DNA from: JAADFF01 sp013153035
Lineage (GTDB): Bacteria; Coprothermobacterota; Coprothermobacteria; Coprothermobacterales; JAADFF01
Assembly (NCBI GenBank): GCA_026184435.1
Contig: CP046447.1
Direction: 5' to 3' (one strand)
DNA: 64,000 nucleotides
How positions within the stretch are numbered: position 1 is the stretch's first letter; each line of letters opens with the position of its first letter. The position numbers and the translations under genes were made by a program. Shown here piece after piece: positions 50,772-59,508 of this stretch. The notes beneath the pieces are model-generated. The model was given only the letters and a program-made list of their open reading frames with translations, made no database searches and had not been told where the DNA came from.

Positions 50772-51386
50772 ATGGTTATCAATTCTAAAATACCGAATTT
50801 GTCAGTAGACGAAGAGGAAAAGTGGGCCTATCAGTTCTGGAAATACTTAATGGCTAGCCTATGGATTGTTGGTTTTATTTTAATTACCACAATAAAAATC
50901 ACAATGTTTCATTCTTATATGATATTTGCACTATATCCCATATTAATTGCCATGTTCTTTCTCGATAGATACGGCACCATGTTTGTAGCAGGAATATCGG
51001 TAGCAATAGCAATGTGGTTCTTAGAAAACTATTATCTTATGCCATGGTATTTTATAATTTATGGCATCGCTTCGTTTATAGCGTATAAATATGCATATGG
51101 AGACACTCCAACAAAAAATATGTCTTCGCAAATGCCACATCTTATTCACCAACCTAAAGCAAAAGATGAAAAGAACACCATATATGTTATGTACGCTATG
51201 ATTATCGTTGCCCTTGGAAGTACTTTAGTAGATATATTTTCCCTCGGTAAAACCATATTCATACTGAGATTTCCTATCCACATTATTGAGGCAACAGTAT
51301 CGGGTATCGCCGCTATGCTTACCATTATGCTCTACGAACGGATAAAGAAAAAGAGGAGCGAACGCTCCCCTTACAAACCAATATAG
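50772..51386 (+). CDS. Orphan six-helix membrane protein
   Basis: 204-residue integral membrane protein of unknown function. The N-terminal 20 residues are acidic (SVDEEEKWAYQFW), followed by four hydrophobic helices up to about residue 105, a polar loop (about 106-135, with HLIHQPKAKDEKN) and two more helices, ending in the basic KKKRSERSPY tail. No family recognised. It has no ribosome site and may be read from a leaderless message. Its 3' end also encodes the terminator stem of the convergent tal operon. Confidence 0.65.
   Translation: MVINSKIPNLSVDEEEKWAYQFWKYLMASLWIVGFILITTIKITMFHSYMIFALYPILIAMFFLDRYGTMFVAGISVAIAMWFLENYYLMPWYFIIYGIASFIAYKYAYGDTPTKNMSSQMPHLIHQPKAKDEKNTIYVMYAMIIVALGSTLVDIFSLGKTIFILRFPIHIIEATVSGIAAMLTIMLYERIKKKRSERSPYKPI
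51344..51368 (-). terminator. Rho-independent terminator of the tdh-tal operon
   Basis: On the minus strand GGAGCG and CGCTCC form a short stem (GGAGC-GTTC-GCTCC) followed by TCTTTTTCTTT. It lies inside the last codons of the convergent membrane-protein gene. Confidence 0.65.
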
Positions 51387-51406
51387 AATATAATTCTAAC
51401 CTAACT

Positions 51407-52066
51407 CTATTTGCCCAGCTTTTGTTGCAAAGCCTGCCAATCACTCTTAAAACGTTCTATACCCTCATCTGTAAGTGGATGATTAAACATTTGCTTTAAG
51501 ACTTTAAATGGCATTGTAACGATGTCAACACCAAGTAAAGCCACCTCTTTTACATGTCTGACACTACGAGTACTTGCAGCAATAATCTCCGTATCAAAAT
51601 CATAATTCCAGAAAATATCGACAATTTCTTCAACAAGCTTTACGCCATCCCATCCTCTATCATCGAGTCTGCCCATAAATGGAGAAACATAAGTGGCACC
51701 AGCCTTGGCTGCGAGAAGTGCCTGCATCGGGGTGAATATCAGAGTAACATTGGTTTTAATACCCTCATTAGATAAAATAGTAACAGCTTTTATACCATCG
51801 GGGGTCATAGGTATTTTTACTACAACATTATCGGATAGATTAGATAGTTCTCTCGCCTCTTTAATCATCCCCTCTGCATCCTCACTAACAACTTCCAAAC
51901 TCACAGGACGAGGATAAACGAGTTTTAGAATATCCTTGAAATGTATGTCCGGATCACGTCCCTCACGGGCAATGAGTGTGGGATTAGTAGTTACCCCATC
52001 AAGTACTCCCCATTTTAAAGCAGCCTCTATCTCCTGTAAATTAGCAGTATCGAGATATATCTTCAT
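51407..52066 (-). CDS. tal: Transaldolase (TalC/FSA type)
   Basis: Moves a three-carbon unit between sugar phosphates in the pentose phosphate pathway; some members act as fructose-6-phosphate aldolases. The 219 residues are typical of the small decameric group: MKIYLDTANLQEIE, GVTTNPTLIA, the Schiff-base lysine in VVVKIPMTPDGIKA, TNVTLIFTPMQALLAAKAGA and SPFMGRLDD. It is the last gene after rpoZ. Confidence 0.95.
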   Translation of the reverse strand: MKIYLDTANLQEIEAALKWGVLDGVTTNPTLIAREGRDPDIHFKDILKLVYPRPVSLEVVSEDAEGMIKEARELSNLSDNVVVKIPMTPDGIKAVTILSNEGIKTNVTLIFTPMQALLAAKAGATYVSPFMGRLDDRGWDGVKLVEEIVDIFWNYDFDTEIIAASTRSVRHVKEVALLGVDIVTMPFKVLKQMFNHPLTDEGIERFKSDWQALQQKLGK

Positions 52067-52091
52067 AAAACCACCCCCTTAATGGTATGTT

Positions 52092-52310
52092 TTACTTCTC
52101 TATGAGTTCTATCTCTACTTTTCCCTCATAAATTTCCCTGATAGCCTGTTCAACAGGTCTAATATAAGGTGTCTGTGCTGCAAGAAGCTCGGAATTTGCT
52201 CTTTCAAGCGCAATAGTATAAGCACGCAAACCTACACCCTTTACCACAGCATATCTAGGTAGCTTGGTTATTCTCATAAGATCATCAATAGATATCTGTC
52301 TTTCTACCAT
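52092..52310 (-). CDS. rpoZ: RNA polymerase omega subunit
   Basis: 72-residue subunit that helps assemble RNA polymerase. The segment SIDDLMRITKLPRYAVVKGVGLRAYTIA, recognisable in parts, and a C-terminal RPVEQAIREIYEGKVE match the family. It starts at ATG 52310, overlapping the gmk stop as TAATG. The gmk-rpoZ pair is conserved in Firmicutes. Confidence 0.93.
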   Translation of the reverse strand: MVERQISIDDLMRITKLPRYAVVKGVGLRAYTIALERANSELLAAQTPYIRPVEQAIREIYEGKVEIELIEK

Positions 52311-52972
52311 TATCGTTCTCCCTCCTTAAATTTATTGAAATCAAAATCTTCGTAGTCTATAACACCACCATTTTTCAATTTATTAATTAGATAGCGAGCA
52401 CGACCACGAGTAACAACCCACTTACTCATATTTATTATATTCTTTATAGACTGAACGGCCACATCGAGATCCTCATTGAGCACCATAAAATCATAGTCTA
52501 CTATATAATCAAGCTCCTGCAAACTCCTTAAAACTCTAAGTTTTCTTATTTCTTCGTCTTCAGTACCACGTTTATCAAGTCTGTTGGCCAACTCTTTTAT
52601 ACTTGGTGGAAGAAGAAAGATAAGGACGACATCATCTACACTTCTTTGGACTTGCATTGCACCCTGCATGTCAATTTCCAAGATAACCGTTTTCCCTTCA
52701 GCCAGTTTATCAAACACCTGTCTTTTAGGGGTACCATAATAATGCCCATGAACATAGGCCCATTCAAGCAGCTGGTTATTTACAACCATCTCTTCAAATT
52801 GTTTATCATCAATGAAAATATAATCTTTACCCGGTATTTCGCCGGGACGAGGCTTTCTTGTTGTAACAGAAACGGAAATATACAAATCGGGCATCTCTGC
52901 AAGAAGCCTTTTCACCACTGTACCTTTTCCTACCCCAGAAGGTCCAGAGATAACAATCAAACTACCTCCCAT
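52310..52972 (-). CDS. gmk: Guanylate kinase
   Basis: Phosphorylates GMP to GDP. The 220 residues contain the P-loop GPSGVGKGTVVKRLL, the GMP-binding SVTTRKPRPGEIPGKDY, and EWAYVHGHYYGTPKRQV. The ATG at 52972 overlaps the remA stop. Length is slightly above the usual 200-210 because of a charged C-terminal tail. Confidence 0.97.
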   Translation of the reverse strand: MGGSLIVISGPSGVGKGTVVKRLLAEMPDLYISVSVTTRKPRPGEIPGKDYIFIDDKQFEEMVVNNQLLEWAYVHGHYYGTPKRQVFDKLAEGKTVILEIDMQGAMQVQRSVDDVVLIFLLPPSIKELANRLDKRGTEDEEIRKLRVLRSLQELDYIVDYDFMVLNEDLDVAVQSIKNIINMSKWVVTRGRARYLINKLKNGGVIDYEDFDFNKFKEGER

Positions 52973-53253
52973 CAGTCTTCCTCCTCATCTTCATCTTCTT
53001 CATCCCACTCACCACGGGATACTAGTGTTTCAGGAAGCACAGCAGAAAGAACAACGATACCTCCATCCATAATAATAACCGCCCTTGTTCGCCTGCCATA
53101 AGTAGCATCTACAAGCATACCAGACTCTCTGGCTTGTTTAATAAGTCTGCGAATAGGATTTGAATCTGGATGAACAATGGCTACAATTTTATTGATAGCT
53201 ACATGTGAACCATATCCAATATTAAGAAACTGAACTTCTGCCACTTTTATCAC
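52972..53253 (-). CDS. remA: RemA-family DNA-binding regulator (DUF370)
   Basis: 93-residue protein of the RemA family; in Bacillus RemA forms ring-like DNA-binding arcs that activate biofilm and osmoprotection genes. The first 80 residues carry the family pattern VQFLNIGYGSHVAINKIVAI, PIRRLIKQAR and LVDATYGRRTRAVIIMDGG. The last 13 residues are almost all Glu/Asp, encoded by a simple TCTTCnTC-type tract at about 52976-53008. It overlaps yicC by 4 bp. Confidence 0.9.
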   Translation of the reverse strand: MIKVAEVQFLNIGYGSHVAINKIVAIVHPDSNPIRRLIKQARESGMLVDATYGRRTRAVIIMDGGIVVLSAVLPETLVSRGEWDEEDEDEEED

Positions 53254-54095
53254 TCCACATTCATTGCATGCTCTTTCATTGCCTCTACCCTGCTACGCAT
53301 GTCAACAATAATATCGCCTACAGCATGATGTCTAATCTTCTGTGACATTGTATTTATCTCTCTCTGCAGCTCCTGAAGAAGTATATTTAAATTATAACCT
53401 ACAGCATCATCTTTGCCAAACAGGGCTTTTATGCGCTGTATATGCATGCTAGCTCTCTGTATCTCTTCATCAACAAGAAGAGGGCTAATGGCCTGGGCAA
53501 TATCTTTAACTGTTAACCCCTCAAGGGTATAGGCGGAAAGAATTTCTTCCACCTTCTTTTGAAGCTCTTCATAAATCTTGGGGAGCATACCTTTAATCTG
53601 GGCAAGTCCTTTTTCAATATACTCCAAATGCTCTTTTAGCACCTGTTCAATATATGCACCTTCTTCTTTTTTCACAGACACAAATTTGTCGAGAGCATCT
53701 CTGGCAACACTGAGAACAATATCCCTTAATCCTTCTTTATCGGCTATATCCCAAAAGTTTGAGGTGTGATATACATCATCGAATGAAATAACACCCTGCA
53801 GTGTAGGATGCATAGCAAGGACTTCTTCTATAGTTTTCATATAAGAATGAATAGTGTCCCAATGTATCTCCAGCGCTTCGTCAGATGTCCACCTGATGGA
53901 AACATAGATGTCAACCTTACCGCGCCTCACAAAATCTTTTACAAGAGAACGAATATCATATTCTACAAAATAGGCAAAACCCGGCACCCTAACATTGATA
54001 TCAAGGTGCCGGGAATTTACTCCCTTTACACTAACAGAAACACTATAAACATCATTTTGGCCGGTTGCTTCGGCAAATCCGGTCATACTCTTCAC
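53250..54095 (-). CDS. yicC: YicC-family endoribonuclease-like protein
   Basis: 281-residue protein of the YicC family, recently linked to RNA cleavage and small-RNA turnover. It has the N-terminal MKSMTGFAEA and KGVNSRHLDINVRVPG, and the C-terminal GYNLNILLQELQREINTMSQK with the end GDIIVDMRSRVEAMKEHA. It is the usual first gene of yicC-remA-gmk-rpoZ and overlaps tdh upstream by 4 bp. Confidence 0.92.
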   Translation of the reverse strand: MKSMTGFAEATGQNDVYSVSVSVKGVNSRHLDINVRVPGFAYFVEYDIRSLVKDFVRRGKVDIYVSIRWTSDEALEIHWDTIHSYMKTIEEVLAMHPTLQGVISFDDVYHTSNFWDIADKEGLRDIVLSVARDALDKFVSVKKEEGAYIEQVLKEHLEYIEKGLAQIKGMLPKIYEELQKKVEEILSAYTLEGLTVKDIAQAISPLLVDEEIQRASMHIQRIKALFGKDDAVGYNLNILLQELQREINTMSQKIRHHAVGDIIVDMRSRVEAMKEHAMNVE

Positions 54096-55126
54096 GGTTT
54101 CATAACCACCTTTCCAGCTTTACCTTCAAATAAGGCTTTAAAACCTTCTTCATATTTTTCTAGAGGAATAACGTGGGTAATAATGGGAGACAAATCAACT
54201 ACACCTTTCTCCAACAAAGAAACAGCTTGATACCATGTTTCATACATCTTACGGCCAATAATTCCTCTCACGGTAATTCCTTTCATAACAATACCATTAG
54301 CCACATCAAGAGATACATCATCTGATGGAATACCAAGAATCGTCACTTGTCCTTCTGGAACAACTATTTTTAATGCATCTTTTAGAGCTGCAGGAGCTCC
54401 TGACATTTCAAGAACAGTATCTACACCTCTACCCTTCGTTAGTTCCATAACCTTGTCATACAGATTTTCTTCTGCCACATTAATAGTAACATCGGCACCC
54501 ATCTTCTTGGCAAGTTCCAGTCTAAAAGGTTTAATATCAGTGGCAATAACCATAGAGGCACCAAAAGCCTTGGCAAGGGCTATAGCCATATTACCAATTG
54601 GGCCGCTTCCAAGAACAGCAACAGTTTTTGCCCTAATAGGGGACTCCATAACCGTATGTATGGCATTGCCAAATGGCTCCATAATAGAGGCCATCTCTAG
54701 AGGAATACCCTCTGCATGTACAAGATTCTCTTCAGGAAGAACAACATATTCAGCATATGTACCATTTATATCAACACCAAGTATACGGGTATTTTTACAT
54801 ACATGTGCCTTACCAGTACGACAGAACTCGCATACACCACATACGACATGAGTTTCTGCTGTAACAATATCACCTGGTTTTATACGAAATACACCCTCAC
54901 CTACCTCAACAACTTCTCCAACAAATTCATGTCCTATGGTTAGTGGTGGTTTAATACGATTCTGAGACCAATGGTCCCATTTATATATATGAAGGTCTGT
55001 TCCACATATAGATGTGCGAAGGACTTTAATAAGAACCCATCCCGGCTTGACCTCCGGAATTTCCACTTCCTCAAGCCACAGCCCAGGCTCTGGCCTCGAC
55101 TTTCTAATAGCCTTCATTGTAGCCAT
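54092..55126 (-). CDS. tdh: L-threonine 3-dehydrogenase (zinc alcohol dehydrogenase family)
   Basis: NAD-dependent oxidation of threonine to 2-amino-3-ketobutyrate. The 344 residues show catalytic zinc ligands in SICGTDLHIYKWDHW and GHEFVGEVVEVGEG, a structural zinc cluster CGVCEFCRTGKAHVC, the dinucleotide site AVLGSGPIGNMAIALAKAFGA and MSGAPAALKDAL. TDLHIY and IPLEKYEEGF are typical of TDH rather than of other medium-chain dehydrogenases. glyA is in the window, but 2-amino-3-ketobutyrate ligase (kbl) is not. ATG 55126 follows GGAGGTG. Confidence 0.88.
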   Translation of the reverse strand: MATMKAIRKSRPEPGLWLEEVEIPEVKPGWVLIKVLRTSICGTDLHIYKWDHWSQNRIKPPLTIGHEFVGEVVEVGEGVFRIKPGDIVTAETHVVCGVCEFCRTGKAHVCKNTRILGVDINGTYAEYVVLPEENLVHAEGIPLEMASIMEPFGNAIHTVMESPIRAKTVAVLGSGPIGNMAIALAKAFGASMVIATDIKPFRLELAKKMGADVTINVAEENLYDKVMELTKGRGVDTVLEMSGAPAALKDALKIVVPEGQVTILGIPSDDVSLDVANGIVMKGITVRGIIGRKMYETWYQAVSLLEKGVVDLSPIITHVIPLEKYEEGFKALFEGKAGKVVMKP

Positions 55127-55140
55127 AAAAACACCTCCTC

Positions 55141-55177
55141 AAAATATATAAAGGGCCCAGGTTTTACCTGAGCCCTT
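55141..55177 (-). terminator. Rho-independent terminator after the aspartate-type aminotransferase
   Basis: AAGGGCCCAGGT and ACCTGAGCCCTT form a 12-bp stem with one wobble pair and a short loop. On the minus strand it is followed by TATATATTTT. Confidence 0.85.
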
Positions 55178-55224
55178 GTATGAAACCTACTTACTTGTTG
55201 TAGTTGTAGTGGTACTATTCAAGT

Positions 55225-56409
55225 TTAGGCCTCCTTCAGAAGTTTATGGAATGCCTCTTCCATACGATCCATACCAATCTTGATGTTCTCCATAGATGTT
55301 GCATAAGAGATTCTGATATAGCCTTCACCACCATCACCAAAAGAAGTGCCACCAAGCAGTGCTACACCAGCCTGTTCAAGGAGATAACTGGCTATCTCTG
55401 CGGCTGGTTTGCCAAACTTCTTAACATTGGGGAATGCATAGAATGCACCATGTGGCATAAGTGCATGCACACCAGGCATGTTATTAAGACGCTCAATAAT
55501 ATAGTCTCTTCTCCTATTAAACTCGGCCACCATTTCCTTAGGCTGATCCTGTGGTCCCTCATATGCTGCCTTACCAGCCAGCTGAATAAATGTTGGAGCA
55601 TGAGAATATACATTGACCTGAATCTGAGAGAAAACCTCAGCAACAGGCTTGGGGGCAACAGCGTAACCAAGACGCCAACCTGTCATGGCATATATCTTGG
55701 AGAATCCTTCCATAAGAATTATATTCTTATGGAACTCATCAAACTCATAGAAAGATGGAGCCATTTCTCCTTCAAAGTAAATACGATGATAAAGCTCATC
55801 AGCAAGAATCATAATATCTGTACCATCAACAAGTTCAAGAATTCTCTTAATATCTTCTCTCGTAAGAACAGAACCTGTTGGGTTGTGTGGCGTATTGATG
55901 ATAATAACCTTGGTCTTAGGGGTAATCATACTCTTAAGTTCATCAATATCCAATCTAAATTCGTTTTCTTCTCTCAAAATAATGGGCTTGGGTACACCAC
56001 CAGCAAACTGGATAGCAGAAGAATATATAGGATATCCGGGGTCTGGATATATAACTTCGTCTCCGGGATTAACAAATGCCAACATGGTGTAAAGAATAAT
56101 CGGTTTTGCACCAACAGTAATAACAATCTGCTCTGGATCAACCTTTGTGTTTCTTGTGCTTGCCACATAGTTAGCAAAAGCAGTTCTTACCTCTGGCAGA
56201 CCTGGAGCGGGTCCATAATGGGTATAACCCTGTTCAAGAGCTTCAAATGCTGCCTTCTTAATGTGGGCTGGTGTGTCAAAATCTGGCTCACCAATTTCAA
56301 AGTGAACCACCTTCTTGCCTGTGGCCTCAATAGCACGGGCTTTGGCAAGAACTTCAAATGCACCTTCTCCCCCCATCCTCTTTGTCAATTCTGCAAATTT
56401 ATAATCCAC
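55225..56409 (-). CDS. Class I pyridoxal-phosphate aminotransferase (aspartate-type)
   Basis: 394-residue fold-type I aminotransferase. EIGEPDFDTP, YGPAPGLPEVR, YPDPGYPIY, INTPHNPTGSV, DELYHRIYFEG and the PLP-lysine segment SKIYAMTGWRLGY are intact; the C-terminal arginine lies in GYIRISYA. This is a group with aspartate, alanine or aromatic amino acids as possible donors, and sequence alone does not decide. It starts at GTG 56409 behind AGGAGGG and ends the operon begun at rny. A 12-bp perfect palindrome lies inside it. Confidence 0.88.
   Translation of the reverse strand: MDYKFAELTKRMGGEGAFEVLAKARAIEATGKKVVHFEIGEPDFDTPAHIKKAAFEALEQGYTHYGPAPGLPEVRTAFANYVASTRNTKVDPEQIVITVGAKPIILYTMLAFVNPGDEVIYPDPGYPIYSSAIQFAGGVPKPIILREENEFRLDIDELKSMITPKTKVIIINTPHNPTGSVLTREDIKRILELVDGTDIMILADELYHRIYFEGEMAPSFYEFDEFHKNIILMEGFSKIYAMTGWRLGYAVAPKPVAEVFSQIQVNVYSHAPTFIQLAGKAAYEGPQDQPKEMVAEFNRRRDYIIERLNNMPGVHALMPHGAFYAFPNVKKFGKPAAEIASYLLEQAGVALLGGTSFGDGGEGYIRISYATSMENIKIGMDRMEEAFHKLLKEA
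55708..55734. repeat. Perfect 12-bp inverted repeat inside the aminotransferase gene
   Basis: TTCCATAAGAAT and ATTCTTATGGAA are exact complements around a 3-base centre. It encodes FHKNIILME in the middle of the gene. No T-run follows, so its role, if any, is unknown. Confidence 0.55.
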
Positions 56410-56454
56410 AAGTCATCCCTCCTTGCATAAACACATGCATATTTCATGACATAT

Positions 56455-57291
56455 TTATTGTATCACTTTTTTAAAATGCAGGTACACCTCTATCAGATGT
56501 TCCACTGGAGTAGAAGCCCCACCAACTATAAGAATATTCCGATAATCTTTGATGCTTTCGTCATCTATATCATCTGCTTTCTCGATCCAAATAGCAGCTG
56601 TATAACTCTTAGCCTTTTCGTATAACCGTTTTGTATTGGCACTATTTTTGCCACCTACCACAACAATGAAATCATATTTACTCCCTACCCTGTCAATAAC
56701 TCCTTGTCTTCCTCTGGTAGCAGGACAAATGGTATTGACAATGCGTATATCATCACTAATGGTATAAATATCCTTCAAAACATCTGGTACTTTAGCATAT
56801 TCATAGGTCGTCTGGAATACTACACCAATAGGTATCCCTCTGGGAGCTTTGTCTAAATCCTTGTAGAAAACATATTTACCGTTAGGAAGATGAGACACAA
56901 GGGCTAAAGTCTCTTGATGATGGGGATCGGCAACAATGATAAGAAACCTTCCTTCATCTATCAGCTCTTTGGCTTTTCGATGTAAATGCTCAACAAGAGG
57001 ACAAACGGCATCTATAATATTGGCTCTCTTTTTTCCTAAGATATTTTTTATCTCAAGAGGAGTACCATGGGCCGATAAGATAACAGTACCACCTTCAGGA
57101 ATATCCTCCGGAGGAGAAATCACTACCCCTTGCTGCTGTAACTCTCTGACCACTCGGGGATTATGGATAAGTGGATGGAGCATATACACAGGTCTTTTTC
57201 TTTTCAGAACTTCTTTTGTCACATCCAAGGCCCTACCTACTCCAAAGCAGGGACCTGTAGGAAATGCAATAGCTATCTTAGAGGCTGTCAT
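56455..57291 (-). CDS. ispH: 4-hydroxy-3-methylbut-2-enyl diphosphate reductase
   Basis: Iron-sulfur enzyme that makes IPP and DMAPP in the last step of the MEP isoprenoid pathway. The 278 residues keep the three cluster cysteines Cys15 (GPCFGVGRAL), Cys97 (DAVCPLV) and Cys189 (NTICPATRGRQ), with His43, His75, the HHQE motif near residue 125 and Thr161. The GPCFGVGRA start differs from the usual GFCFGVxRA by a proline. It overlaps the cmk fusion by 14 bp, keeping the common cmk-plsC-ispH order. Confidence 0.95.
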   Translation of the reverse strand: MTASKIAIAFPTGPCFGVGRALDVTKEVLKRKRPVYMLHPLIHNPRVVRELQQQGVVISPPEDIPEGGTVILSAHGTPLEIKNILGKKRANIIDAVCPLVEHLHRKAKELIDEGRFLIIVADPHHQETLALVSHLPNGKYVFYKDLDKAPRGIPIGVVFQTTYEYAKVPDVLKDIYTISDDIRIVNTICPATRGRQGVIDRVGSKYDFIVVVGGKNSANTKRLYEKAKSYTAAIWIEKADDIDDESIKDYRNILIVGGASTPVEHLIEVYLHFKKVIQ

Positions 57292-58513
57292 ACAACATCT
57301 GTACCCTCTCTTTTAAAAGCTCTAATGCACTCTCCATATCTCGATGAGGGTATAAATCTCTGGGGTAAACCGGTTCTCCAACTCCAACCTTGACCTTTCT
57401 CATACCGGGAATGATGTCTCTCCACTTGACTCCACCCTCAAGTCCTTTAATGGCTACAGGTAAAACAGGAGTAATACCCTTAACGACAAAATATGAAACA
57501 CCAGGGTACCAAGGAAGCATTTTTCCATCATAACTACGATGAGCTTCTGGCGCAAGGCCAACAATACGTTCCTGTCGGAGTCTTCTAATTGCCTCCCTAA
57601 CAGCTCTCACATCTTTCCCTTCCCTATCAACAGGGAATGCACCTAGTTTGTAGAGAAGAGAACCCAGTATGGGATATTGAAACAACTCTTTCTTAGCCAT
57701 ATACTCTATCTGTCTTGGCATAGATACCATGGCAATAAGTGGAGGATCCCAACCACTAATATGATTGAATATCATAAGCCAACGACCAGCCTTAGGAAAA
57801 CGACCATGAAGAGACATACGAAACCAACCACGGAGTATAGGACCAATAGTTTTCTGAGCAAATGCCTGAAGAGGTACACGAGGAACGTGCTTCATAACAT
57901 GCTTCTCCATAATATCTACAGCCTCTTCAGGAGTCATGCCGGTAGTGTCAATGATAATGGCATCATCTGCCGGTTTTAAAGGGGCTATTTCTCTTTCTTT
58001 ATCAGCCCTATCTCTAGCTGCAATTTTTTCTGCAAATTCTCTCAGTATCTCTTCAGTGGGCTCAAGGCCTAGTTGTAGTACCCTACGACGGGCTCTTTCC
58101 ATAACATCGGCATCAATGTAAAACTTTACTTTGGCATTGGGAAAAACCACTGTGCCCATGTCCCTACCATCAACTACGAAATTACCTCCTTCGGCAAGTA
58201 GCTTTAGGGTAGCATTGACCTCATCTCTCACACTAGGGTCTTTAGCAACCTTAGCAGCCCATTTACCTACTTCTTCACTCTGTAACACATCATCTATCTT
58301 TTCACCATCAAGATAGACCCCATCTTTTTTGATGCGAAATCGCCCCTTCTTTACAAGGTCTTCAAGAGCAATATTTTCCCCACGGGATGCCATTAACCCC
58401 TTTAATCTATACAAAAGACCAGAACTAAAGAAGGTAAGTCCTAACCTATCTGCAAGCATACGTCCTAGTGTACTCTTTCCACTACCGGCAACACCATCTA
58501 TTGTTATAATCAT
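57278..58513 (-). CDS. cmk: Cytidylate kinase fused to 1-acylglycerol-3-phosphate acyltransferase-like domain
   Basis: 411-residue two-domain protein starting at ATG 58513 behind GGGGGGAGAG. Residues 1-210 are cytidylate kinase: P-loop DGVAGSGKSTLGRML, FFSSGLLYR, VVDGRDMGTVVFP and RDRADKEREIAPLKPA. Residues about 220-411 are an LPLAT domain with catalytic NHISGWD (Asn250-His251...Asp256), the FPVDREGKD motif and PEAHRS at 322-327 where PlsC usually has PEGTRS. In related genomes cmk and plsC are separate neighbours before ispH. There is no stop or frameshift between the domains, so this is a true fusion. Substrate of the acyltransferase is not certain. Confidence 0.93.
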   Translation of the reverse strand: MIITIDGVAGSGKSTLGRMLADRLGLTFFSSGLLYRLKGLMASRGENIALEDLVKKGRFRIKKDGVYLDGEKIDDVLQSEEVGKWAAKVAKDPSVRDEVNATLKLLAEGGNFVVDGRDMGTVVFPNAKVKFYIDADVMERARRRVLQLGLEPTEEILREFAEKIAARDRADKEREIAPLKPADDAIIIDTTGMTPEEAVDIMEKHVMKHVPRVPLQAFAQKTIGPILRGWFRMSLHGRFPKAGRWLMIFNHISGWDPPLIAMVSMPRQIEYMAKKELFQYPILGSLLYKLGAFPVDREGKDVRAVREAIRRLRQERIVGLAPEAHRSYDGKMLPWYPGVSYFVVKGITPVLPVAIKGLEGGVKWRDIIPGMRKVKVGVGEPVYPRDLYPHRDMESALELLKERVQMLYDSL

Positions 58514-58524
58514 CGCTCTCCCCC

Positions 58525-59508
58525 CTAAATATGAAACCACCTCATAGCATCTTCGACTTCCCTGATAACCTTAGATGCCTCCGCTTTCGCCTTTTCCATA
58601 CCAGAGGCTATAACTTCATCTATCTTACTCTTGTCTGCCATATACTCCTTATACTTCTCTCTTATAGGGGATACAGCTTTATTAATCTTTTCTGCAAGGT
58701 GCATCTTACATGCCACACAACCACGGGTACCAGCACGGCATTCTCTTTCTATCTGCTCTATTTCCTCATCAGATTCCTTAAATACTTTATGAAGAGTAAA
58801 AACAGAACACACCTCGGGATGCCCTGGGTCATTTTTGCGTATTTTCTGAGGATCAGTAATCATTTGTCTTACTTTACCCCTTATAGTTTCCTCATCTTCT
58901 ACTATAGAGATATAATTACCTCTACTCTTACTCATTCTGATCCCATCAGTGCCGGGTACAGCAGGAAACTCTCTCAATAAAGGTTTGGGCATAGGAAATA
59001 TATCACCATAAAATCTATTAAAACGACCAGCAATATCCCTTGTTAATTCAAGATGTGGAATCTGGTCTTTACCAACAGGCACCAATTCACCTTTATACAC
59101 CAATATATCAGCAGCCTGCAAAACAGGATATCCTAACAAACCGTAGTTAACCGTTGGATCATCAGCACGTACCATCTCTTTTAAAGTCGGATTTCTCTCT
59201 AACCAACCAACAGGGGTCAGAGCACCAAATATCATAGCCAACCTGAGATGTTCATCAACTGTAGACTGCACAAAGACCGTGGATTTCTCTGGGTCTATTC
59301 CAGATGCAAGCCATATGGCAACAAGCTCATATGTATGTTCTTTAACTTCCCAAGCACTATCATACTTACTAAATAAAGCGTGCCAGTCAGCAACAAAATA
59401 AAATGTTTCGTACTGCTCTTGAAGTTCTACCCAAGACTCAATAACACCTTTTAAATGACCAATGTGTAGAAGTCCAGTAGGTCTCATTCCACTAACAACT
59501 CTCTTCAC
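58525..59508 (-). CDS. trpS: Tryptophanyl-tRNA synthetase
   Basis: Class I synthetase charging tRNA-Trp. The 327 residues have RPTGLLHIGHLKG (HIGH), VGKDQIPHLELTRDIAGRFN and GIRMSKSRGN (KMSKS). A cysteine pair in ECRAGTRGCVACK near residue 275 may bind metal, as in some thermophile TrpS proteins (inference). It overlaps the upstream ynbB-like gene by 17 bp. Confidence 0.97.
   Translation of the reverse strand: MKRVVSGMRPTGLLHIGHLKGVIESWVELQEQYETFYFVADWHALFSKYDSAWEVKEHTYELVAIWLASGIDPEKSTVFVQSTVDEHLRLAMIFGALTPVGWLERNPTLKEMVRADDPTVNYGLLGYPVLQAADILVYKGELVPVGKDQIPHLELTRDIAGRFNRFYGDIFPMPKPLLREFPAVPGTDGIRMSKSRGNYISIVEDEETIRGKVRQMITDPQKIRKNDPGHPEVCSVFTLHKVFKESDEEIEQIERECRAGTRGCVACKMHLAEKINKAVSPIREKYKEYMADKSKIDEVIASGMEKAKAEASKVIREVEDAMRWFHI

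Noticed and set aside
55246..56430. A 394-codon open frame on the plus strand opposite the aminotransferase gene
   Set aside because: It mirrors the real gene on the minus strand, has no recognisable motif, is rich in Cys, Asn and Ile in a non-protein-like way, and lacks a promoter or ribosome site.
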